DNA from: Devosia sp. 66-22
GTDB taxonomy: Bacteria > Pseudomonadota > Alphaproteobacteria > Rhizobiales > Devosiaceae
Assembly (NCBI GenBank): GCA_001899065.1
Contig: MKUZ01000008.1
Location: 62,001-126,000 of the forward strand
Direction of reading: 5' to 3'
DNA length: 64,000 nt
Of this stretch, positions 16,866 through 25,125 are shown one piece after another. The notes under the pieces were generated by a model. The model searched no databases. It saw only the letters and a program-made list of their open reading frames with translations, and was not told where the DNA came from. Each line of letters opens with the position of its first letter. The stretch's first letter is position 1. A program made the translations under genes and the position numbers.

Positions 16866-17320
16866 GCGACGAGGAGACCCCGATGCGGTACCAGGAGGAC
16901 GGCAACGTCCATATGGACTTTCACGGGGCGGTGAACACCACCATCAATTTCATCGTGGCGCGCTACGGCATCGAGGCGCTGCATGAGATTTTCCGCCGCG
17001 TCGGCACCGATGTGTACCAGGACCTGCGCCGCCATCTGAATGCGGGCGACAGCCACGAACTGGTCAAGCACTGGCGGCATTTCTTCACGCGCGAGGGAGC
17101 GGACTACGACATCAGCGTCGGCGACGACGAGATCGTGCTGACAGTGCGGCGCTGCGCCGCGTGGTTCCACGTGCAGAAGATCCACGGGACAGTGTCGGCG
17201 CAATTCTGCGACCAGACCAGCATCGTCAACACCGCACTGGCGGAAGGAACGCCGTTCCGCATCGATACTATCATCGACGGCCCCGGTGCATGCCGGCAGG
17301 TGATCCGGAGGCGCTCATGA
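16862..17320 (+). CDS. Uncharacterised small protein 1 of a translationally coupled pair
   Basis: I do not recognise this 152-residue protein with certainty. It is soluble, with no signal peptide or membrane segment. Its second half holds conserved-looking cysteines (RRCAAWF, QFCDQTS, PGACRQV), and the N-terminal half is helical (VNTTINFIVARYGIEALHEIFRRVG). It overlaps the NagA-like gene before it and the next gene after it by ATGA, so the three are made together. The layout faintly recalls the L-2-amino-thiazoline-4-carboxylate hydrolase-like family, which I cannot confirm. Confidence 0.6.
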   Translation: MSDEETPMRYQEDGNVHMDFHGAVNTTINFIVARYGIEALHEIFRRVGTDVYQDLRRHLNAGDSHELVKHWRHFFTREGADYDISVGDDEIVLTVRRCAAWFHVQKIHGTVSAQFCDQTSIVNTALAEGTPFRIDTIIDGPGACRQVIRRRS

Positions 17321-17805
17321 TTCCGTCCGACCACTTCACCCGCTTCTACAATGAAGTGTTCAAGTTCATCGAGCAGCAGGGCGAGAGGGAGCTCGACGAC
17401 TATTTCCTCGAGATCAGCAAGAACCAGGAGAACCACATTCTCCACCTCATTCGCGAGAAGGGGTTCGAGGGCATGCTGCAGTATTGGAGCGTGATCCGCG
17501 ACGAGGAGAACTGCGATCTCGACCTCGGCTATGACGAGGACAAGTTCGAGATCAAGATGCATTTGTGTCCCAGCCTCACCAAGGCCAAGGACAACGACGC
17601 CGAACGCTGGGAGCGCTACTGCGACCACTGTGCCGGCTGGATCGGGCCGATCATGGACAAGACCGGCTACCACCTTGTCTACGACGTGATCGACCGCGAC
17701 CAGCCGCAGTGCCATATGCGCGTCTACAAGGATGAGGCCAAGGCGCGTGAGGCCGAGATGGATGTGCGCCTGCTGATGGGATGGCCCGGCCGCAAGCAGA
17801 GCTGA
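17317..17805 (+). CDS. Uncharacterised small Cys-containing protein 2 of the pair
   Basis: This 162-residue soluble protein is not recognised. The helical N-terminus (FTRFYNEVFKFIEQQGERE) is followed by LCPSLTKAK, then YCDHCAGWIGPIMDKTGYHL and QPQCHMRVYK, so a metal site or catalytic thiol is possible. It shares the overall plan (N-terminal helices, C-terminal Cys) with the protein encoded just upstream and may form a complex with it. A Gfo/Idh gene follows 19 bp later. Confidence 0.6.
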   Translation: MIPSDHFTRFYNEVFKFIEQQGERELDDYFLEISKNQENHILHLIREKGFEGMLQYWSVIRDEENCDLDLGYDEDKFEIKMHLCPSLTKAKDNDAERWERYCDHCAGWIGPIMDKTGYHLVYDVIDRDQPQCHMRVYKDEAKAREAEMDVRLLMGWPGRKQS

Positions 17806-17824
17806 GCATTTTTTGGGGGGAACG

Positions 17825-18847
17825 ATGCCCGAGTTGCGCCTGGCAATTCTGGGGTCCGGCTATATGGGGCGGACTCATGCCGAATGCATCACCAAGCATG
17901 TCACGCGCGGGCGCCTCGTCGCGGTCGCCGGCGGCCGCCGCGCGCCGGCGCTGGCCGCCGACTATGGCGCTGCCTATGAGGCGAGCTACGACGCGCTTCT
18001 CGGCCGTGCGGATGTCGATGCGGTGCTGATCGCGACGCCGCATGCCGACCATTGCGCGCAGGTGATCGCGGCGGCTGCCGCCGGCAAGCATGTGCTGGTC
18101 GAAAAGCCGATGGCGACCAGCGTCGCCGACTGCACGAGGATGATCGAAGCCTGCGAGCGGGCAGGGGTGCGGCTCGAGGTGATCCAGACGCAGCGGTTCC
18201 GCGGCGCCGTGTGGCGGACACGCAAGCTCGTGGCCGACGGCGCGATCGGTCGCGTCCGCATGTTCGAGGGACGCTCGCTGTTCACCGACTATGTTGTCGA
18301 CCAGAGCCCCTGGGCCGGCGAAGCCGAGCAGGGCGGCGCCTTTCTCGATACGGGCGTCCACTTCTACGACCTGATGCGCTTCGTGCTGGGTGTCGAGGCG
18401 GAGAGCATCTTCGCCACGGTCAAGACCTTCGGGGACGTGCCCTATCCCGGCCTCAACGCCATGAGCCAGGTCCAGTTCGCGGGTGGCATCACAGCCCAGC
18501 ACTGGATGAGCTACCAGATGCCGTCGCCGAGCCTGCCCAATTCGCAGCATCGCTATATCGTGGTCGGGGAGACGGGCACCATCGATGTCGACGCCTATGG
18601 CAAGGTGCAGCTTGCCAAGGACGGCGAATGGCAAACGGTGTGGGAACAGCCGCCTATCGACTACATCAACCGGCCGCTCGATCCGGTGCGGCTCGAGGCC
18701 TTCTTCAGCCAGACCCAGGCCTTCGTCGACGACGTGCTCGATCACCGGCCCGATACCGTATCGGGCGCCGACGGCCGCGCCGCGGTGGCGCTGGTGCTGG
18801 CTGCCATCGCCTCATCGCGTTCGGGCCTGCCGGTGAAGCTCGCTTAG
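17825..18847 (+). CDS. Gfo/Idh/MocA-family oxidoreductase 3
   Basis: Sugar-type dehydrogenase of 340 residues. LGSGYMGRTH is the Rossmann motif, VEKPMA contains the catalytic Lys, and GGAFLDTGVHFYDLMR carries the Asp/His pair. The ATG at 17825 lies 5 bp after a GGGGGG run, so an upstream in-frame ATG at 17813 is less likely. It belongs to the NagA-small-small-Gfo-BNR operon and is followed by a BNR gene after 11 bp. Confidence 0.9.
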   Translation: MPELRLAILGSGYMGRTHAECITKHVTRGRLVAVAGGRRAPALAADYGAAYEASYDALLGRADVDAVLIATPHADHCAQVIAAAAAGKHVLVEKPMATSVADCTRMIEACERAGVRLEVIQTQRFRGAVWRTRKLVADGAIGRVRMFEGRSLFTDYVVDQSPWAGEAEQGGAFLDTGVHFYDLMRFVLGVEAESIFATVKTFGDVPYPGLNAMSQVQFAGGITAQHWMSYQMPSPSLPNSQHRYIVVGETGTIDVDAYGKVQLAKDGEWQTVWEQPPIDYINRPLDPVRLEAFFSQTQAFVDDVLDHRPDTVSGADGRAAVALVLAAIASSRSGLPVKLA

Positions 18848-18858
18848 GGAGACGACAC

Positions 18859-19974
18859 ATGCGGATCGTTGCGTCCGGCTTTCTGAGCCGGGCCGAGCCG
18901 GGCACCAACCGCGCCAATCTCACCTTCCCGATGGCGCTGAGCCTGAGTGACGGCACACTGATCGCGACGCTGCGTGCGGGCCCGGAGAAGGACACGGCCA
19001 GCGACAGGATCGAGATCTACCGATCCGCCGACGATGGCGCGACATGGACCGGGCCGGACACGCCATTCGTGTCGCCCGCTGTCGAGGGCAAGGGCGGCTC
19101 GCTCAAGATCTGCTACCTCACCGAGCTCGCGCCGGGGCGGCTGATTGCCGCCGCGATGTGGATCGATCGCACGACCTATCCCGGCCTGCCGCTGTTCAAC
19201 GCCGACACCGAGGGCTGCCTGCCGATGGCGATCCTGCTGGCGGATTCCCATGACAATGGCGTGAGCTGGAGCGGCTGGCGGCACGTACCGATGCCGGCCG
19301 AGATCGGCCCCCCGAGCCTCACCAGTCCGCTGCTCAAGCTCGCCGACGGCCGCTTGGCGATGAGCATCGAAACCAACAAGCCGTATCTCGACCGCTCGAA
19401 ATGGCAGCAGCGCGCGGTCTACTTCCATTCTTCGGACCAGGGGCAGACCTGGTCGGCCCCCGTGACGGTCGCCGAGGACCCGACGGGCCGTATCTTCAAC
19501 TGGGATCTCCGCGCGGCGGTAGGGCCGGATGGCCGCATCGCATCCTTCGCCTGGACCTATGACAGCCAGACCAGCACATATCTCGACATCCACCGGCGCG
19601 TCAGCACCGATGGCGGGCTGAGCTGGACGCCGCCGGAGGCGATCGGCGTATCGGATCAAGCCGCGAGACCGGCGATACGTCGCGACGGCAGCGTTGTGCT
19701 GGCCTGGGTCGACCGCTTCGGCACGCAATCGATCCGGGCTCGCTATGCGCCGGCGATCGACGCGCCCTTCAGCCCCGACAGTGAAGTGGTGATCTACACG
19801 CATGGTGCCGGCGAGGCGGCGAGCGCCGACACCGGCGACATGCTGGCCAGCATGGATTTGTGGAGCTTCGGGCTGCCCTTCGCCGAAGTGCTGCCCGGCG
19901 GCGACGTGCTTGTCTTTTACTATGCGGGCGAGCCCAAGGCTCTCGACATCCGCTGGGCGCGGCTCACGGTCTAG
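18859..19974 (+). CDS. Asp-box (BNR, sialidase-fold) protein 2
   Basis: A 371-residue propeller with Asp-boxes YRSADDGATW, DSHDNGVSW, HSSDQGQTW and VSTDGGLSW. It has no signal peptide. The family FRIP position reads NLTFPMAL, so the sialidase arginine is missing here too. It is the most divergent of the four BNR proteins in the cluster. AGGGAG lies before the ATG at 18859. The stop overlaps that of the convergent MFS-HEAT gene in CTAG (19971-19974). Confidence 0.83.
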   Translation: MRIVASGFLSRAEPGTNRANLTFPMALSLSDGTLIATLRAGPEKDTASDRIEIYRSADDGATWTGPDTPFVSPAVEGKGGSLKICYLTELAPGRLIAAAMWIDRTTYPGLPLFNADTEGCLPMAILLADSHDNGVSWSGWRHVPMPAEIGPPSLTSPLLKLADGRLAMSIETNKPYLDRSKWQQRAVYFHSSDQGQTWSAPVTVAEDPTGRIFNWDLRAAVGPDGRIASFAWTYDSQTSTYLDIHRRVSTDGGLSWTPPEAIGVSDQAARPAIRRDGSVVLAWVDRFGTQSIRARYAPAIDAPFSPDSEVVIYTHGAGEAASADTGDMLASMDLWSFGLPFAEVLPGGDVLVFYYAGEPKALDIRWARLTV

Positions 19975-22232
19975 CGGCGCGCCAGCAGCACTTTTCGTAC
20001 TGCCAGCGCCAGCAGCACCAGCAGAGCGCGATGCGGATGCTCGATCTGCCGCGTGCCCTGCAACACCTGCGTGACCAGCGCCGCATCCGGATGGCCGCTG
20101 GTTTCGATGCGGGGCAGCAGCGCCTGCAGCGCGAGGAACGCTTCGGTTGTCTCGCCCGAGCTCGCCCCCAATGCCGTAGCCTTGATCCTGGCGCTGAGCT
20201 CGCCCGATTGCTTGCCCGGCATGCGTCGCACCGTCCACGCCAGCCGCTCGATCAGGCGCGGCAGCCGCTGCCCGAGAATGCGCTCCTCGAGCCGCCAGTC
20301 GCGTGAGAAGCCCTCTTCGAGCCCGAGGATCTTGGCGAGAGCCAGCAGCACCACCTTGCTGCGCGGCTCGTCCGACGCGGTCGTGTCCGCTGCGGCGAGC
20401 TGCGCGTAGATCGCGACGAGGCCGCCGACGCTCGACCTGTCGGCGTACTTTCCCAGGGCCGAGACTGCGGCGAGCCGGCAGTTGATCTCAGGATCGTCGC
20501 GCAGCATTTGGCGGATGCGGGGCAAATAGGTTTCGTCGCGGATTTCGCCGAGCGAGCGGATCGCACGGGCGCGCAGCAGGGCGCTCGAACTGTCGAGGAA
20601 CACCGCGATTGCCGCGCCGCTCTCCCTGGCGCGCAGCCGACCGAGCGAGGTCAGCGCGGCGTATTGCAGTTCCTCCAGCCCTTCGTAGTCCAGCATCGAC
20701 TCGAGTGCCCGGATCACTGCCGGCCCCGGCGGCAGGCGGCCGAGCGACTGGATGGCCTCGTGGCGGACGTCGAAGCTGGGGTCGGAGAGCGCCGCGATCA
20801 GCTCCTCCTTGACGAGGGAACTCCGCGTGCCGCCAAAGCCATAGGTCAGCTCCTGCCGCCGTTCCTCCGAGGTGAGCGCGCCATAGCGCGGAATGGCGAG
20901 CAGGGCGCGGATGGCGCTGCCGCTGCCGAAATTGGCAAAGAAGGCGCGCACGCCGGTGGCACCGCTTTCCTTGAGCCCCGCAAAGGCCAATGCCGAGGTG
21001 ACGACCACCACGGCGCAGGCAACGAACAACGCTTCGTAGCTGTCGACCGTCATGCCCAACAGCGTCGGCCGATGCGCGTCGAGGAGCTGCAGCAGCAGGC
21101 TGGCAATGAAGGTGGCGCCGCCGCCGATGATGCCGTCGCTGGCATAGGCCAGCGTCATGTAGTTCTCCTTATGCGCCGGCGGCACGTAATTGAGCATGTA
21201 GATGCTCCCCACCGCGATGCTGCTCTGGAACAGCAGGCCCATCAGGAAGAAGATCGCCCCGGCGACGATCTCGGGGAAGACGACACCGGGCCGGATCAGC
21301 AGCAGGCTGAGCAGCAGCACCACCTGCCAGCTCTGCAGCGTCACCCGGATGGCGCGCGTACCGTAGCGGTCGACGAACCAGCCGGCGATCAGCCCGCCCA
21401 GCGCACCGCCCACCGGCACCAGCGCGATCAGCAGCACCAGCTGACCGGAACTGATCCCCAGCCGTTCGCGAAAGAACAGCACGAGGAAGAGGTTGACGGC
21501 GGTGTAGGCGAAGTACTGGGTGCCCGACGAATAGAGATAGAGCCAGAAATTGCCGTCGCGCACCGGCGTGCGCATGGCGCGGATCGATGCGAGGCCGCGC
21601 GGCGTGTCGGGCCGCGGATTGCCGCCGCGCAGCCCGATCAGGCTCAGCACGCTGGTGAGCCCGAACAAGGCGCCGATGACGAACACCGGGAAGTAGCGCT
21701 CGATGCCGACGCGGCTGTCGAGCCAGAGCTGGATCAGCACCGATCCGCCCAGCGCCACCGGCAGGATGGCGAGCGAGATGACGCCGCTGATCCGGCCGCG
21801 CACCTGCCGGGGCATGTATTCCTGCGACCAGGGGTAGATGGCGGTTTCGGCGAGGGTGCGGGAGATCGAGAAGGCGGTCATGCAGCCGAACAGCAGCCAG
21901 AACGCCTGTTCGGGCGAGCCGAGAAACGGCGCAGCGATCCAGGGCAAGACGAAGATGTAGCGGCTGGCATAGGCCGCGCCGGTGATGAAGCGCTGGCTAT
22001 AGGCCATCACGATGGGGAGGAAGGCGATGCACAGCACCTGGGCGAACGGCATGATGCCGCCCAGCATGCCGATGCGGCCCTTCTCGATGCCGAGCTCGGC
22101 CGCATAGAGCGCCAGCGGCGAGTTCACCGTGCACACCAGCGCCGCCATGTTGAGCACGTTGAAGGCATAGAGATAAGGAATGCGGCGCAGCTTGTCGTAG
22201 TCCGACTGCTCCGCCGCCACCTGCCTGGTCAT
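19971..22232 (-). CDS. MFS transporter fused to a HEAT-repeat domain
   Basis: A 753-residue protein. Residues about 15-410 are a 12-helix major facilitator (GGIMPFAQVL..., PRQVRGRISG in the middle, GWFVDRYGTRAIR loop). Residues about 450-640 contain four HEAT-like repeats, seen as DPSFDVRHEAIQSLGRL, LQYAALTSLGRL, LLRARAIRSLGEI and CRLAAVSALGKY; the tail is also helical. The C-terminal domain should be cytoplasmic. MFS proteins rarely carry such a module, which may scaffold partner enzymes. It is downstream of BNR protein 3 and AraC on the same strand. Confidence 0.85.
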   Translation of the reverse strand: MTRQVAAEQSDYDKLRRIPYLYAFNVLNMAALVCTVNSPLALYAAELGIEKGRIGMLGGIMPFAQVLCIAFLPIVMAYSQRFITGAAYASRYIFVLPWIAAPFLGSPEQAFWLLFGCMTAFSISRTLAETAIYPWSQEYMPRQVRGRISGVISLAILPVALGGSVLIQLWLDSRVGIERYFPVFVIGALFGLTSVLSLIGLRGGNPRPDTPRGLASIRAMRTPVRDGNFWLYLYSSGTQYFAYTAVNLFLVLFFRERLGISSGQLVLLIALVPVGGALGGLIAGWFVDRYGTRAIRVTLQSWQVVLLLSLLLIRPGVVFPEIVAGAIFFLMGLLFQSSIAVGSIYMLNYVPPAHKENYMTLAYASDGIIGGGATFIASLLLQLLDAHRPTLLGMTVDSYEALFVACAVVVVTSALAFAGLKESGATGVRAFFANFGSGSAIRALLAIPRYGALTSEERRQELTYGFGGTRSSLVKEELIAALSDPSFDVRHEAIQSLGRLPPGPAVIRALESMLDYEGLEELQYAALTSLGRLRARESGAAIAVFLDSSSALLRARAIRSLGEIRDETYLPRIRQMLRDDPEINCRLAAVSALGKYADRSSVGGLVAIYAQLAAADTTASDEPRSKVVLLALAKILGLEEGFSRDWRLEERILGQRLPRLIERLAWTVRRMPGKQSGELSARIKATALGASSGETTEAFLALQALLPRIETSGHPDAALVTQVLQGTRQIEHPHRALLVLLALAVRKVLLARR

Positions 22233-22266
22233 CGTCCCCTCCGCGACAGCGCCTGCCGCCCCTCGG

Positions 22267-23343
22267 CTACAGTTGCAGTCTGTAGCCCTTGATCACGTAT
22301 TGGCTGTTCTCGAAGCTCCAGCAAGCCGCCAGGATGTCGCCGCCGGCAAGCCGCAGCAGCGAGGGCTGGCCGAATTTGAGGCTGGCGAACTGCTTTCGGA
22401 TGTCGGCGGAGTCGCTGGCCATGTCGGTCTTGCCGAGCAGGTCGAGCTCGTCCTCGATGGTAAAGCGGTCGCCGCTCAGGTCGACCCGCCGCACCACGAG
22501 GCCAATCGGCGCCTCGCGATGCGCATGGATCGTCAGCAGCTTGTCGCCGCCAAGCGGCAGCAGGTTCGAGGCCTGGCCGTGGACGCCCGTCTCGATGGTG
22601 CGGAAGCTCTCGCCGCCGTCGTCGGACAGCGCGAGGATGTTGTCGCGATTGGCGGAGGTGGCATTGTCGTAGGCCCAGGCGATCACCGCCACGCGGCCGG
22701 GCGACATCTCGCACAGGCGGCATTCCCAGGTCGCGACGTTGGTCTCAGGCGAGCGGTAGAATTCGGACAGCTTGCGCCAGCTGCGGCCCTTGTCGTCGCT
22801 GGCGATGACCCAGCCGGCATGGCCCTGCTTGTGCAGATGGAACGGCGCGGTGGCGCCGAGCAGGCGGCCGGAGCTCAGTTCGATGCAGGGGCCGGACAGT
22901 TCGAGCGGCTCGCCCTCGACGTCGATGTAGTCCGGCTCGCTCCAGCTGCGGCCGCCATCGGTGGAGAAGCTGACTTTGTTGCGCAGCCGCAGCAGCTCGA
23001 AGGTCGTGGGATCGACCACTGGCGTGAGCGGGGTCGGCCGCACGAACACATAGCCGGTCGCGACCAGTGTGCCGTCGCGCAGCAGCAGCGGCTTGAAGCT
23101 CTCGGATTCCTCGGGGACCAGCTCCCGGCGCGACAGTCGCTCCGGTGGTGTCCAGTTGCGACCCTCGTCGCGGCTGCGGGTCACATAGGCCCGCGTGTCG
23201 GCGGCATCGAAGGCCTGGCCGATGGTGAACAGCGCCACCAACTCGCCGTCGGCCAGTTGCACGATGCCGGGGAAGATCGCCTGTCGGCTCACCAGCAGCG
23301 GCGCGTCATTTTGATAGATCGTGAATTCGTCCAGGCACTTCAT
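22267..23343 (-). CDS. Asp-box (BNR, sialidase-fold) protein 3
   Basis: At 358 residues this is roughly half identical to BNR protein 1 along its whole length (APLLVSRQAIFPG, IGQAFDAADTR, ATGYVF, KFGQPSLLRL are shared). Asp-boxes include FSTDGGRSW, IASDDKGRSW and LSDDGGESF. No signal peptide. The FRIP arginine is replaced (IFPGIVQL). The ATG at 23341-23343 has AGAGGA before it; the frame is open further upstream but overlaps the AraC gene. It is second in an AraC-BNR-MFS operon. Confidence 0.85.
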   Translation of the reverse strand: MKCLDEFTIYQNDAPLLVSRQAIFPGIVQLADGELVALFTIGQAFDAADTRAYVTRSRDEGRNWTPPERLSRRELVPEESESFKPLLLRDGTLVATGYVFVRPTPLTPVVDPTTFELLRLRNKVSFSTDGGRSWSEPDYIDVEGEPLELSGPCIELSSGRLLGATAPFHLHKQGHAGWVIASDDKGRSWRKLSEFYRSPETNVATWECRLCEMSPGRVAVIAWAYDNATSANRDNILALSDDGGESFRTIETGVHGQASNLLPLGGDKLLTIHAHREAPIGLVVRRVDLSGDRFTIEDELDLLGKTDMASDSADIRKQFASLKFGQPSLLRLAGGDILAACWSFENSQYVIKGYRLQL

Positions 23344-23353
23344 GGGATGTCCT

Positions 23354-24160
23354 CTAGGCGAAGGGGTTGGACCAGCGGCGATACTCGCCCGGCGTTTTGC
23401 CGCGGCGGGCGCGGAAGGCAGCGCTGAGCGTGGCGGCATGGCGGTAGCCCACCGCCTCGGCGATCTCGGCCAGCGTCTTGTCGGTGCTGACGATTAGCTC
23501 CTCGGCGCGGGTCAGGCGCAGTTCGCGCAGGTGCTCGCCGGCCGACATGTGCCAGGCGTCGCGATGCAGCGCGCGCAGGGCGCTTTCGGAAATACCCAGC
23601 AGCGCCGCCACGTCGGCCAGCGTTCGCATGCGGTGGAGATTCTGCGCGGCCTGCCGCCACGCCGTGGCGAGGCGACCATCGAGCGTTGCGCTGGCCGCCG
23701 GCGCCGCGGGTGCGAAGCCGTCGAGCAGCGTGAGCAGGAGTCGCTTGCGCCGGGCGACTTCGTCCGGCCGGTCGCGACGTGCGAGCTCCATGGCGAGCTT
23801 GATCATGTTCTGCAGGTGCAGGGCTTCGCCGCCACGCGGCAACAGCCAGCCTGGACGCTCGTCATCGCTGGCCAGTTCGAAGTGGCAGATGGAGGCCGTG
23901 GCGAAGGCGCCCACGGTCGCGCCGCGGAACAGCGTGCCGGGCAGGATCAGCACACCCGCGGGCGCTACGAGGTCGAGGGTCGCATTCTGCTCCGGAAAGT
24001 AAATCCGTGCCGTTCCTTCGTGCAGCCAGAACAGATCGTAGAACGGCCATCGCACGGGTCCGATCGGCATGCGGCGGTTCACGCGGCCGAAGCGGTGATC
24101 GCCGAGGGTGATGTCGTCTTCCTGTGTGCTAAGCGGCATGGCGCGCGCAAGGCCCCGCAT
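23354..24160 (-). CDS. AraC-family transcriptional regulator
   Basis: A 268-residue regulator with an N-terminal cupin-like sensor (LFWLHEGTARIYFPE...) and a C-terminal double helix-turn-helix: LADVAALLGISESALRALHRD, then LAEIAEAVGYRHAATLSAAFRARRGKTPGEYRR. It lies 10 bp upstream of BNR protein 3 and divergent from the PhyH dioxygenase, and neither this gene nor that one has the cluster operator, so it probably governs this sub-block. The start is uncertain: ATG 24158-24160 or the internal ATG at 24137-24139; neither has a good ribosome site. Confidence 0.88.
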   Translation of the reverse strand: MRGLARAMPLSTQEDDITLGDHRFGRVNRRMPIGPVRWPFYDLFWLHEGTARIYFPEQNATLDLVAPAGVLILPGTLFRGATVGAFATASICHFELASDDERPGWLLPRGGEALHLQNMIKLAMELARRDRPDEVARRKRLLLTLLDGFAPAAPAASATLDGRLATAWRQAAQNLHRMRTLADVAALLGISESALRALHRDAWHMSAGEHLRELRLTRAEELIVSTDKTLAEIAEAVGYRHAATLSAAFRARRGKTPGEYRRWSNPFA

Positions 24161-24272
24161 ACCCGCGACAATCGGAATTCCTAATCGGCCGCCGTTCAGC
24201 GATGGTGACGCCGATGCGACGATGGCGTCTCATGGCGGCCGACCAGAGCGGTCTGCCAAAGGGGAGTGTCCG

Positions 24273-25055
24273 ATGAGCCTTGCCATGAGCGCGCCGAGCG
24301 ATGCCTCGACGCTGAAACAGGATTTCGACCGCGACGGCTATATCGCCATCCGGCCGTTGTTCGATGCGGCCAAGATGGCCGAGATCAATCGCGAGCTCGA
24401 TCGCTATCTGCGCGATGCCGTACCCAAGATGAAGGACACAGAGGTCTACTACGAGGACAGGGCCGACCGTACCTCGGTCAAGCAGATGATGTACCTCGAG
24501 AAGTACGACGACTATTTCGCCGAACTGCTGCAGTCGGGCGTCGTCTACGACCTCGCCGAGACGGTGCTGGGTGAACGCGCCATTCCGCAGAACATGGAGT
24601 ACTTCAACAAGCCGCCGGGCATCGGCAAGCAGACCCCGCCGCACCAGGACGGCTACTATTTCAAGATCGCGCCGCCGCAGGCGGTCACCGGCTGGCTGGC
24701 GCTGGAGCCGGTCGACGATGAGAATGGTTGCCTCAACTATGTGCGCGGCTCGCATCTGGGCGACGGCTGGCGCCCGCATGGCCGCTCCGAAATCCTCGGC
24801 TTTTCGCAAGGCGTGACGAATTTCGGCACGCCGGACGATGTCGCCAACACCGTCACCATGCCGGGTGGTGCGGGGATGATGCTGATGCACCACTGCAAGA
24901 CGGTGCATTGGGCCAGCCCCAACCGCTCGCCGACGCGTTCGCGCCGGGCCTTGGGCTTCGTGTTCTTTGGCGAAAGCGCCCGGCCGGACGAAGAGGCCAA
25001 GCGTGCCTATCAGGCCAAGCTCGACGCCGAGCTGGCGGCGGCCGGCAAGATCTAG
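24273..25055 (+). CDS. Phytanoyl-CoA dioxygenase (PhyH) family protein
   Basis: This 260-residue Fe(II)/2-oxoglutarate-dependent oxygenase has HQD in PPHQDGYYFK as the HxD iron pair, a distal His in MLMHHCKTVHWASPN, and the 2-oxoglutarate Arg in SPTRSRRALGF. Such enzymes hydroxylate small organic substrates. GGGGAG lies 8 bp before the ATG at 24273. The gene is divergent from AraC and is probably co-regulated with the BNR-MFS block. Confidence 0.87.
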   Translation: MSLAMSAPSDASTLKQDFDRDGYIAIRPLFDAAKMAEINRELDRYLRDAVPKMKDTEVYYEDRADRTSVKQMMYLEKYDDYFAELLQSGVVYDLAETVLGERAIPQNMEYFNKPPGIGKQTPPHQDGYYFKIAPPQAVTGWLALEPVDDENGCLNYVRGSHLGDGWRPHGRSEILGFSQGVTNFGTPDDVANTVTMPGGAGMMLMHHCKTVHWASPNRSPTRSRRALGFVFFGESARPDEEAKRAYQAKLDAELAAAGKI

Positions 25056-25077
25056 AGTCGTCGCACTCATATGAAAG

Positions 25078-25105
25078 CGGCGGCGCCTCGGGAGTGGCGC
25101 CGCCG
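25078..25105. terminator. Shared terminator of convergent PhyH and MlrC-like genes
   Basis: CGGCGGCGCC (25078-25087) and GGCGCCGCCG (25096-25105) form a perfect 10-bp stem with an 8-nt loop. On the minus strand it is followed by CTTTCAT, so it best fits termination of the MlrC-like gene. It fills the 70-bp gap between the two stops. Confidence 0.6.
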
Positions 25106-25125
25106 TGATGCGTGCCGCTGCAGGG

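Noticed and set aside
18052-18858. An upstream extension of BNR protein 2
   Set aside because: It overlaps the Gfo/Idh gene in another frame with no family similarity; a ribosome site precedes the ATG at 18859.
20508-22292. A 594-residue plus-strand open frame opposite the MFS-HEAT gene
   Set aside because: Its product is rich in Asp, Glu, His, Gln and Arg with no domain logic, the usual mirror of a high-GC gene on the other strand. The MFS-HEAT frame has clear membrane and repeat motifs.
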